A DNA stretch of 22,505 bases from assembly GCA_016182725.1 (NCBI GenBank), contig JACPFZ010000019.1, forward strand, positions 3,046 to 25,550, read 5' to 3'. The notes under the pieces are model-generated. The model was not told the DNA's origin, did no database searches, and worked only from the letters and a program-made list of their open reading frames with translations. Positions within the stretch are counted from its first letter, which is position 1; the number at the start of each line of letters is the position of its first letter. This document shows, piece after piece, positions 14,077 to 20,652 of this stretch. The position numbers and the translations under genes are program-made. This stretch comes from Candidatus Gottesmanbacteria bacterium. Its GTDB lineage: Bacteria > Patescibacteriota > Microgenomatia > UBA10105 > UBA927.

Positions 14077-16368
14077 CTATTTTTTTCCTACTACCTTTTT
14101 TTCCGCTTCAAAGACCGTTTGGCGCACGTGATCAATAGCATCCGGATTGACGGAAACACTGGTTATTCCCCAGGATATGAGCTTTTCTATAAGTTCCGGG
14201 TAGTCAGACGGAGCTTGACCACAGATAGAAGAAGTAACCCCTTTCTTCGCACACGTTCGTACTACATGTTCCATAGCCCACAAAACAGTAGGGTCAAGTT
14301 CAGAAAAATCATGAGCAACGTCACTGTTGTCTCGGTCCGTTCCCAACAGAAGCATGGTCAAATCATTAGAACCAATGGAAACTCCATCGATACCTACCTC
14401 AAGAAAATCTTGCAGGCGAATAACGTTCGTCGGTATTTCTACCATCATCCAAAGCTTAAACGATGGTGAGCGCAGAAGTCCACTGCCCGCAACAATCTTT
14501 TTCACTTCCAAAAGTTCTTTTGGAGTACGAACAAAAGGAATCATCAGCCATAAATTTTTAAGCCCTATCTTATTGCGGACCATCTTTATAGCCTCAAGTT
14601 CTAGTTCAAATACTGCCGGATCTGCAATGTAGCGGCTAGCCCCCCGGAATCCCAGCATGGGATTGGCTTCTTCCGGCTCAAATGCTTTACCACCAGTCAA
14701 GTTGCGATACTCATTGGTTTTAAAATCATTTGCTCTGTACATGACTGGTTTTGGGTTAAATTGAGTACAAAATGTTTCCAAATGTTCACTCAATGTGTCA
14801 ATGAACATTTTTTGTTTTCGATCTTCGATAATTTTCTTGGGATGAATACCTATTTCTGCCATCATAAATTCGGCTCGGAGCAACCCCACCCCATCGGTAT
14901 TCATTTTTGCCACCTCTTTTGCGCGGCTTGGCTGAGCTAAATTTACATATACCTTCGTTGCCGTTTTTATTTTTTCTTTTGGTTTTTCATTCGTAATTCG
15001 TAATTCGTAATTCGTAATTCCTTGTGATCCTTTGTACACTTCTCCTGCTGACCCATTGACGGTAACGACCATTCCATCGCGCAATACCTTTCTCGCTCTC
15101 TGGGCACCGACGACCGCAGGAATTCCTAATTCTCGAGATACAATGGCTGCATGTGATGTGCGCCCGCCGCGCTCAGTCACTATAGCAACAGCCTTTTTCA
15201 TCGCAGGAACATAATCAGGATTCGTTTGTTCGGCAACCAATACATCACCGGAAGAAATTTTATGAATCTCTTTGGCGGAAGAAAGTATTTTCACCGGTCC
15301 GGACGCCATACCCGGACTTGCGGGATCACCCCGCACGAGCAAGGCTCGTGAATTTCCAATTTCCAATTTCCAATTTCCAATTTTTTGTCCCGTGGTCGTG
15401 ACAGGACGAGTCTGCACAAGGTGTATATGACCATTTTCTATGGCCCACTCTGCATCCTGCGGAAAATAGTAGTGATGTTCAAGTCTTTTCCCGAGACTCG
15501 CGAGGGAGCGTATTTCATCATCGGTAATTTTTTGTCGTTTTGCTTCTTTTGCTGCTACAGCAACGATGCGGTTTTCATGATCTTTTTTTACCATCATTTT
15601 TTCTTGCGACTCTACGTGTTTTACCGTAATCTCATTGCTTTGCTTATCTACTTCATAGTGATCCGGCGTTACTGCGCCCTGAACGATAAGTTCTCCTAAA
15701 CCATAAATTGCCTCGATTATCTGCTTTCTTTTATCGTTCGTTACTGGATCAACGGTGAAGAGTACTCCGGAGGCATCAGCTGCCACCATTTTTTGCACCG
15801 GCACGGCAATCCCTACTTTAAAATGATCGAATTTTTGCGTTTCCCGATAAAAAATAGCGCGAGCGGTAAACAAACTCGCCCATGCCTCTTTCACTTTTTC
15901 AATAAGATTTGCCTCACCGCGGACGTTAAGAAACGTTGCCTGTTGACCAGCAAATGATGCGGTCGGAAGGTCCTCGGCGGTGGCGGAAGAACGGACGGCG
16001 ACAAGAAGATTTTTCCCAAGCTTAAAATATGCATCAATAATTTCGCGGGAAATTTCTCTCGGAAAATGAGAGTGAGTGATAATGTGCTGAATTTTTCTTG
16101 CCGCTGCGTCGAGCGACTTGCTGTGCGAAACGTCCAGGTTTTCAAGGAGTGCTCTAATTTTTTCACGAAGTGCATTCTCTTCCAGAAACAGATAGTACGC
16201 ATCTGCCGTAACAATAAACCCATTCGGCACAGGGAATCCTGCTTTTGTCATTTCCCCTAAATTTGCTCCCTTTCCGCCAACCGTTCCTACGTCTTCTTTG
16301 TCAACGTCTTTAAACCACACGACAAACTTCTTTACCATAGATATAGTATGGAGAATTTTACGTTCCAC
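14077..16368 (-). CDS. ppsA: Phosphoenolpyruvate synthase (pyruvate, water dikinase)
   Basis: PpsA makes PEP, AMP and phosphate from pyruvate and ATP, the entry step to gluconeogenesis. Domains in order: ATP-grasp (residues ~10-325, opening VVWFKDVDKEDVGTVGGKGANL), the swivelling phosphohistidine domain with TERGGRTSHAAIVSREL (H406), and the PEP/pyruvate-binding TIM barrel ending SICGQAPSDYPE with its catalytic Cys. Two heptamer repeat arrays are translated in frame, at ~331-340 (IGNWKLEIGN) and ~451-461 (ITNYELRITN), in the linkers on each side of the swivelling domain. The start is GTG at 16368, five bases after pgi, or ATG at 16338 (MVKKFVVWFKDVD), which fits the family better. Neither has a Shine-Dalgarno. 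Confidence 0.96.
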   Translation of the reverse strand: MERKILHTISMVKKFVVWFKDVDKEDVGTVGGKGANLGEMTKAGFPVPNGFIVTADAYYLFLEENALREKIRALLENLDVSHSKSLDAAARKIQHIITHSHFPREISREIIDAYFKLGKNLLVAVRSSATAEDLPTASFAGQQATFLNVRGEANLIEKVKEAWASLFTARAIFYRETQKFDHFKVGIAVPVQKMVAADASGVLFTVDPVTNDKRKQIIEAIYGLGELIVQGAVTPDHYEVDKQSNEITVKHVESQEKMMVKKDHENRIVAVAAKEAKRQKITDDEIRSLASLGKRLEHHYYFPQDAEWAIENGHIHLVQTRPVTTTGQKIGNWKLEIGNSRALLVRGDPASPGMASGPVKILSSAKEIHKISSGDVLVAEQTNPDYVPAMKKAVAIVTERGGRTSHAAIVSRELGIPAVVGAQRARKVLRDGMVVTVNGSAGEVYKGSQGITNYELRITNEKPKEKIKTATKVYVNLAQPSRAKEVAKMNTDGVGLLRAEFMMAEIGIHPKKIIEDRKQKMFIDTLSEHLETFCTQFNPKPVMYRANDFKTNEYRNLTGGKAFEPEEANPMLGFRGASRYIADPAVFELELEAIKMVRNKIGLKNLWLMIPFVRTPKELLEVKKIVAGSGLLRSPSFKLWMMVEIPTNVIRLQDFLEVGIDGVSIGSNDLTMLLLGTDRDNSDVAHDFSELDPTVLWAMEHVVRTCAKKGVTSSICGQAPSDYPELIEKLISWGITSVSVNPDAIDHVRQTVFEAEKKVVGKK
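14989..15020. repeat. Heptamer tandem repeat ATTCGTA x4 inside ppsA
   Basis: Four perfect copies of ATTCGTA plus ATTC. Read on the coding strand the array gives the peptide ITNYELRITN. A 7-base unit repeats every three turns as seven codons, so whole multiples of three units keep the frame. It lies in the linker between the phosphohistidine domain and the C-terminal barrel. Confidence 0.95.
15334..15378. repeat. Hairpin plus heptamer tandem repeat AATTTCC x4 inside ppsA
   Basis: CACGAGC-AAG-GCTCGTG (15334-15350, a perfect 7-bp stem) is followed immediately by four perfect copies of AATTTCC (15351-15378). The coding-strand peptide is IGNWKLEIGNSRALLVRG. It sits in the linker between the ATP-grasp and phosphohistidine domains. 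The heptamer differs in sequence from the one at 14989 but has the same unit length and copy number. Confidence 0.95.
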
Positions 16369-16373
16369 CGCAA

Positions 16374-17282
16374 CTAGGATTTGGTAAGTTCTTTTTTGAA
16401 GTAATCAACCCAGGGAATGGCAACGGGGTCAGTATCATAGAGCATGGCCATATAGTAGGTCGTGAAGCTCGCCAGGGTAAATGCTTCAAGAACTTGAGAT
16501 AGTTTATCTGGACCAGTAAGTGTGATCTCGTGGGTCGCGACGTGTTGCTTTTCTACCACTTCCTTCGTAATTCCAAATCGCTTCTTGACCCGCTCGCTAT
16601 AACAATGAGACAGGAAAAAGACAAACACGCCGTTTTGGTGCAGGGTATCCGGATAGGTGAGCCCTTCCAGCAAGTGATGATTAAGTTCTGGGATATACCG
16701 ATAATCGGAAATCATTTTTGCCGTCTCATTGATCTGGTTGGCAAACCCGTTACCAAACCCTCTTAAGAATTCCGCAGTAATGATGAATGGGTGTTTGTCT
16801 TTGAGAAACCGCGCGAGCTGTTTTGCCGGATTCGTTGACTCAGGAACAGAAGCTGCATACTTTTTCCCAACTTCCCGCACAAAATCAATTGCTCCCAGGA
16901 GCTCTTTTTCGTTTATCTCGGCAAGGCCTAATGCTTTGAGAAGTCCCGCATGACCCATAAGCAGGTAACCGCCACCTATCCGCGGCTGGCCACACGGGTT
17001 AAACTTCGCATCGAAAAAATATGCAGGCGCTTTCTGCTCCTTAAGGAAGTTACCAATGACACCGCCTTGCATAATGCCGGCAAGCTTTGCGCCTTTTCTT
17101 AAGGCATCCTGACCGCTAGACAATACTTCCTCTGTCGAACCGGAATACGAGGAAAGTATAACCAGCGAGTCGCTATTGACGTATCCCGGCACTTTATAAT
17201 CTTCACAAATTTCATATGGCACCTTAATATTTTTGCGGTAAAGCGCACCAATGGTTTTGGGCGTAATCCTTGACCTCCCCAT
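16374..17282 (-). CDS. Bifunctional phosphoglucose/phosphomannose isomerase, N-terminally short
   Basis: It interconverts fructose-6-, glucose-6- and mannose-6-phosphate. Family features are a SIS domain with LVILSSYSGSTEEVLSSG, the FNPCGQPRIGGGYLL stretch, NQINETAKMISD and PELNHHLLEGL around the catalytic Glu, and the terminal PWVDYFKKEL with a catalytic Lys candidate. The 302-aa reading from ATG begins at GMGRS, the position of the GMGGS sugar-phosphate loop that homologues (~340-350 aa) have near residue 50. About 45-50 N-terminal residues are thus missing, and GMGGSA reads GMGRSR. The frame stays open upstream into the end of pmm (for example a TTG at 17378), giving an unrelated-looking sequence ending LPTVCGMGRS. 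It may be a deletion derivative, active or not. Confidence 0.85.
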   Translation of the reverse strand: MGRSRITPKTIGALYRKNIKVPYEICEDYKVPGYVNSDSLVILSSYSGSTEEVLSSGQDALRKGAKLAGIMQGGVIGNFLKEQKAPAYFFDAKFNPCGQPRIGGGYLLMGHAGLLKALGLAEINEKELLGAIDFVREVGKKYAASVPESTNPAKQLARFLKDKHPFIITAEFLRGFGNGFANQINETAKMISDYRYIPELNHHLLEGLTYPDTLHQNGVFVFFLSHCYSERVKKRFGITKEVVEKQHVATHEITLTGPDKLSQVLEAFTLASFTTYYMAMLYDTDPVAIPWVDYFKKELTKS

Positions 17283-17314
17283 GCCGCAGACTGTAGGTAA
17301 GGCGAATGGAAAGA

Positions 17315-18676
17315 TTAGGAGGATCTTTTTCCTCCCAATGATTCTATTTTCGCTACCAATTCTCTCGTCTTGCTATCCAAAATTTCCTTTGTATCTGCCT
17401 CAACATTAAGACGGAGTAAGGGTTCGGTTTTTGACGCCCGCACATTAAACCAGTAGTCTTTGTACCAAGCACTGATGCCGTCAATTTCATCCTTGGAAAC
17501 CGCATCAGAAAAACCTTTTCGAATAGCATCAACGACCGCAGGAATATCAGAAACAATAAAATTAATTTCACCACTTGCCGGATATACATCAAGCTCATCA
17601 ACGAGTTGCGACAATTTTTTTTCTTGTGTACTCAAAAGCGACAATACCATAAGAGCAGTCAGCACACCGCTTTCTGCTAAAAAGTAATCACGGAAGTAAT
17701 AATGTCCGGAATGTTCTCCCGCAAATATCGCGCCGGTTTCGCGCATGTAAGTTTTAATATAACTGTGACCGACGCGTACCCGTTTGCTTTTCCCACCATT
17801 TTCTTCAATAATTTTTGGAACAATCCTCCCGCAAATGGCATTATAAAGAATCAGTTCCCCAGGGTGCTTCTTTAAAATATATTTTGCCAGGATGGCCGTG
17901 GTAATCGTGCCGGATACCATCCGTCCTTTATCATCAACCAAAAACATTCGATCAGCATCTCCATCAAATGTCAAGCCCACATCTGCACTAATTTCTACAA
18001 TTTTCTTTTTGAGATCTGCGGTATTTTTTTCAATCAAGGGGTTCGGCACATGATTTGGGAAATGTCCATCAAGTTCAAAATACAGGGGTGTAATCTTCAT
18101 TGGTAATCCTTCGAATGCTTTAGAGACTAATTTCCCCGCCATACCGTTTCCTGCATCCACAACAACAGATAACGGTTTGAGAACCGACGGATCAATAAGC
18201 GAAACAACTTTTTTACGCCACTCTTCCATTACATCAAGATTCGTTACTTTTCCCGCAGCTGCTGCAGCGGCAAGAGGTCCTTGCGCAATCAAATCACGCA
18301 CCTCGTAAAGCCCGCTATCGCTCGTTACGGCAATTGGACCTTTCGTAACAAGTTTCAGACCGTTATATTCCGGAGGATTATGCGATGCAGAAATCATCAG
18401 CACTAAATCATGGGAGTACGTACCTGCAACATAATACTGCATTTCCGTTCCCACAACTCCCACATCAACAACGTCAATGCCTAGAGAGGTAAAAACGGTA
18501 ACGAAACTATCTCGTAGCTCCTGTCCCGAAAGCCGCATGTCTCGACACATAGCAACAGTCTTGGGTTGAAATTTACGAACAATGGCGTGAGCAATCGCAG
18601 CCGCAACTTCACCGTTTATCTGATTGGGGTAGGTGCCGCGGATATCGTAGTCTTTGAAAATAGAAAGATCCATCAT
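17315..18676 (-). CDS. manB: Phosphomannomutase/phosphoglucomutase
   Basis: It interconverts hexose-6-phosphates and hexose-1-phosphates, feeding nucleotide-sugar synthesis. The 453-aa alpha-D-phosphohexomutase has the catalytic phosphoserine loop MISASHNPPEYNG (S98), the Mg loop FDGDADRMFLVDD, the sugar-specificity loop GEHSGHYYFRD and the C-terminal phosphate-binding RASKTEPLLRLNVE. The specificity loop GEHSGH suits both glucose and mannose substrates, so the exact preference is open. ATG overlaps the holA stop (ATGA), a translational coupling signal. The downstream Pgi/Pmi supplies its substrate. Confidence 0.93.
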   Translation of the reverse strand: MMDLSIFKDYDIRGTYPNQINGEVAAAIAHAIVRKFQPKTVAMCRDMRLSGQELRDSFVTVFTSLGIDVVDVGVVGTEMQYYVAGTYSHDLVLMISASHNPPEYNGLKLVTKGPIAVTSDSGLYEVRDLIAQGPLAAAAAAGKVTNLDVMEEWRKKVVSLIDPSVLKPLSVVVDAGNGMAGKLVSKAFEGLPMKITPLYFELDGHFPNHVPNPLIEKNTADLKKKIVEISADVGLTFDGDADRMFLVDDKGRMVSGTITTAILAKYILKKHPGELILYNAICGRIVPKIIEENGGKSKRVRVGHSYIKTYMRETGAIFAGEHSGHYYFRDYFLAESGVLTALMVLSLLSTQEKKLSQLVDELDVYPASGEINFIVSDIPAVVDAIRKGFSDAVSKDEIDGISAWYKDYWFNVRASKTEPLLRLNVEADTKEILDSKTRELVAKIESLGGKRSS

Positions 18677-19356
18677 AGTTCTATGAGAAATTGTTCAATG
18701 AGTTGGCGCAAAGTAAACGGCGAAGAACCGGTTTTGAGGGAATATTCCATGTCCAGAAGTTTTTTGTGCATACCGAGGAGCTTATTCATGGTAAAGAACC
18801 GCGCTTGGTTTGTCAAACCTTTTGCCTGCCACCCTTGTAATCCGTCTGGAGTTGCACCTCCGGCAAGCATAAGGAGTTGACGAAGCCTACGCACCATCAT
18901 CGTGAAAATAAGTTCCGGCGCATCAATGGAGACTGCTTGTTGATAGAAAGATAAGAGAACGTTCGCATTGTTGGGCTTTATGGCATCAAGAAACTTAAAA
19001 ATGATGACTGGCGTCTTAAATAATCGGATATTGACATTTTTTCCTACATTGTCCAGAACCGTTTTTCCCACTTCTTTTTCTTCCCAAATAATGACATCTG
19101 CCGACGTACTTGCAATCTTTGTTGCGGCTTCTTTGATCTGCGAAATTTTTTTCCCTAAACTAGTGAACAGATGTTCAATAACTACCAGTGTATCGCCACC
19201 AAATAGCGATGAGGATTCCAGTGCTTGCGTAAGCATTGTTGCGTCAAGGCCTTTCCCCTCAAGCTGGCGGATTTCTTTCCCTTTCGCCTGCAATTTGAGT
19301 TGATTTAATTCTTGTCGGGACGCTTCAATATTGTCTCCATGAAGAATAATAATCAT
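18673..19356 (-). CDS. holA: DNA polymerase III delta subunit, short form
   Basis: Delta opens the sliding clamp as part of the clamp loader. The 227-aa protein is much shorter than the ~340-aa E. coli subunit. It keeps the N-terminal fold (MIIILHGDNIEASRQELNQL, VVIEHLFTS, DVIIWEEKE) and the C-terminal collar helix region (IDAPELIFTMMVRRLRQLLMLA). The stretch FLDAIKPNNANVLLSFYQQA corresponds to the domain linking ATPase-like and collar parts. A short delta is in keeping with CPR genomes. The ATG has no Shine-Dalgarno; a 30-bp palindromic repeat ends six bases upstream of it. The stop overlaps the pmm start, placing a replication gene at the head of the metabolic run. Confidence 0.8.
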   Translation of the reverse strand: MIIILHGDNIEASRQELNQLKLQAKGKEIRQLEGKGLDATMLTQALESSSLFGGDTLVVIEHLFTSLGKKISQIKEAATKIASTSADVIIWEEKEVGKTVLDNVGKNVNIRLFKTPVIIFKFLDAIKPNNANVLLSFYQQAVSIDAPELIFTMMVRRLRQLLMLAGGATPDGLQGWQAKGLTNQARFFTMNKLLGMHKKLLDMEYSLKTGSSPFTLRQLIEQFLIEL

Positions 19357-19362
19357 AAAACA

Positions 19363-19392
19363 AATGTTTCGATGTTCTAGAACATGATAACA
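19363..19392. repeat. 30-bp palindromic repeat, copy upstream of holA
   Basis: Exact match to 2549-2578, with perfect palindrome core at 19372-19385. It fills most of the 44-bp gap between the metallopeptidase gene and holA, ending six bases before the holA start. Here it is non-coding and could form a stem in the transcript. Confidence 0.93.
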
Positions 19393-19400
19393 AATCTTCC

Positions 19401-19814
19401 TTACCTTTTTGTTTTATTTGTCTTCATTTTTTTGTTTTCAGAAAATGTTTTATACGTTTGAAACAATGTCTCCACCGTTCGGTGATCAATGCGTTTGTGT
19501 CTCCCGCGATGCGGGACCAGTGCACCGGAGAAATTTTTGGGGATATGCATAAGCTCATGGATGATGACGCGCGTCTTATCATCGTCTGATAAATGATCGA
19601 AATGGTGCGACAAAACTTCTATCACGTAATAAGCCGGCGAGTTTAATGCCATCTGCCAGATTTTCGGGAAACTCCATATTCGTGCCCGCGCCCGGCTGGT
19701 TGCCTTGTAACTTCTCATGCAGAAAATTCGTTTGGCATTGATATGATCAAACGGCAAATGCGGAAGAACGCGTTTAATAAACTTCTCAACATCTGGCGCC
19801 TTTTCAAGTTGCAT
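19401..19814 (-). CDS. Putative zinc metallopeptidase (phage-metallopeptidase-like domain)
   Basis: The function is unknown; the 137-aa protein resembles the small putative phage/CPR metallopeptidase family. The zinc motif HELMH is at residues 86-90 inside RVIIHELMHIPKNFSGALVPH, with a third possible ligand H102 or H106 shortly after. The N-terminal half (EKFIKRVLPHLPFDHINAKRIFCMR) is typical of the family, and YYVIEVLSHHFDHLSDDDK leads into the catalytic helix. The tail is Lys-rich (ENKKMKTNKTKR). No signal peptide is seen, so it is probably cytoplasmic. It starts two bases after the Nudix gene, so they share a transcript. The HExxH motif is clear; the substrate is not known. Confidence 0.75.
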   Translation of the reverse strand: MQLEKAPDVEKFIKRVLPHLPFDHINAKRIFCMRSYKATSRARARIWSFPKIWQMALNSPAYYVIEVLSHHFDHLSDDDKTRVIIHELMHIPKNFSGALVPHRGRHKRIDHRTVETLFQTYKTFSENKKMKTNKTKR

Positions 19815-19816
19815 AG

Positions 19817-20242
19817 TTATTGTCGTTTTTGAAGAATATCCTGAGTCTCTTCAAGGAGTTTCTTGTTTGTTTTTGAGTATCCAATAGTTTTTATTGCTTC
19901 ATTAAATGGTCTCCATTGCACCTCGCTAATTCCTTCTTCTGTTTGAGCCGTGGGAACTTCATTGCCGTCAAACGTAAAGAGGAAGTATTGCACTGTCTTA
20001 CTAATCAAGCCATTCCGTTGATAGAGATAACGGATTGGCGTAAGTGACTTAAGCAACGTAATATTCGTCATACCCACTTCTTCAGCAATTTCTCGTTTGG
20101 CACAAGTGAGGGTATCTTCTCCTTTTTCCACGAGACCTTTGGGAAAGGTCCAATTGCCATTCATGTCTCTTACGAGAAGCACATGCCACTCCCTTCCCTT
20201 TTTTCGAACAATAACACCCCCGGCTGATAGTTCCCGTTTCAT
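19817..20242 (-). CDS. Nudix hydrolase
   Basis: It cleaves a nucleoside diphosphate linked to another group; the substrate is not predictable here, with diadenosine polyphosphates or nucleotide sugars as possibilities. The 141-aa protein holds one complete Nudix box, GLVEKGEDTLTCAKREIAEEVGM, matching GX5EX7REUXEEXGU, at about residues 36-58. The N-terminal SAGGVIVRKKGREWHVLLVRD and the NGNWTFPKG strand are typical of the Ap4A-hydrolase-like subfamily. The start is 14 bases downstream of the beta-barrel gene and the stop is two bases before the metallopeptidase gene. Confidence 0.92.
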   Translation of the reverse strand: MKRELSAGGVIVRKKGREWHVLLVRDMNGNWTFPKGLVEKGEDTLTCAKREIAEEVGMTNITLLKSLTPIRYLYQRNGLISKTVQYFLFTFDGNEVPTAQTEEGISEVQWRPFNEAIKTIGYSKTNKKLLEETQDILQKRQ

Positions 20243-20256
20243 AGAAACTTAATATA

Positions 20257-20511
20257 TTATTTTTCGATTAAATACACCACGTCGCCCACTTTTACCGGTT
20301 TTTCTACTTTCATACCGGCAGTTTCTCCTGGACCAACCTCGGAAACTTTTTGATGCTCTACCTGCAGAGATGATGCTTCTTGGGTAAATTCTTTGTCGTG
20401 TCCTGAAATTTTCACCTTATCGCCCACTTTCAACGTCTGATTTTTTACCTCAACGATAGCAACTCCGATTTTATCGTAATAATGCGTGATTTTGCCAATT
20501 TGTATATCCAT
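20257..20511 (-). CDS. EF-Tu domain-2-like small beta-barrel protein
   Basis: An 84-aa protein resembling domain 2 of translational GTPases, without any GTPase domain. The pattern IGKITHYYDKIGVAIVEV, then LKVGDKVKISG, then GPGETAGMKVEKPVKVGDVVYLI is that of the second-domain barrel of EF-Tu/IF2. Free-standing versions are found in archaea and CPR bacteria; their role is not established. It has a strong Shine-Dalgarno (AGGAGGT, nine bases before ATG), so it is probably well translated. It lies after a 141-bp gap with two elaborate hairpins and may head the transcript leading to nudix, the metallopeptidase gene and possibly holA. Confidence 0.8.
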   Translation of the reverse strand: MDIQIGKITHYYDKIGVAIVEVKNQTLKVGDKVKISGHDKEFTQEASSLQVEHQKVSEVGPGETAGMKVEKPVKVGDVVYLIEK

Positions 20512-20520
20512 GATTCGTTC

Positions 20521-20527
20521 ACCTCCT
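20521..20527 (-). promoter_or_regulatory. Strong ribosome binding site of the beta-barrel gene
   Basis: On the minus strand AGGAGGT lies nine bases upstream of the ATG at 20511. It is one of two near-consensus sites in the window and directly follows a long hairpin (20531-20567), so folding could affect its access. Confidence 0.7.
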
Positions 20528-20530
20528 CTT

Positions 20531-20567
20531 AGAAACGCTTGTCAAGTCTTCGAGACTTAGCGTTTCT
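20531..20567. repeat. Two-part hairpin upstream of the beta-barrel gene
   Basis: The outer stem AGAAACGC (20531-20538) pairs with GCGTTTCT (20560-20567). The inner stem AAGTCT (20544-20549) pairs with AGACTT (20553-20558) around a TCG loop. It ends four bases from the Shine-Dalgarno sequence in the minus-strand transcript and is not followed by a T-run, so it is more likely a leader structure than a terminator. Confidence 0.7.
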
Positions 20568-20588
20568 TAGACCCGCCGCTCAAGCGCT

Positions 20589-20647
20589 CTTTGCGACGTG
20601 TACTGCCTGTCCGCCTCTGGCGGAAATAGTACCCAAAAGTCGCAAAG
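20589..20647. repeat. Triple nested inverted repeat between rarA and the beta-barrel gene
   Basis: Three nested stems share one axis: CTTTGCGAC/GTCGCAAAG (20589-20597/20639-20647), GTACT/AGTAC (20600-20604/20628-20632) and TCCGCC/GGCGGA (20610-20615/20619-20624) with a TCT loop. That is 20 paired bases in 59. No T-run follows on either strand. It could be an RNA structural element, a mobile palindromic unit, or part of the rarA 3' end. Confidence 0.8.
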
Positions 20648-20652
20648 CAAGC

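Noticed and set aside
14989..15378. Heptamer arrays as a CRISPR or other spaced repeat array
   Set aside because: The units are contiguous, only 7 bases long, and in frame within a conserved gene, with no spacers.
20531..20647. Hairpins as intrinsic terminators of rarA
   Set aside because: Neither stem is followed by a T-run in the minus-strand transcript.
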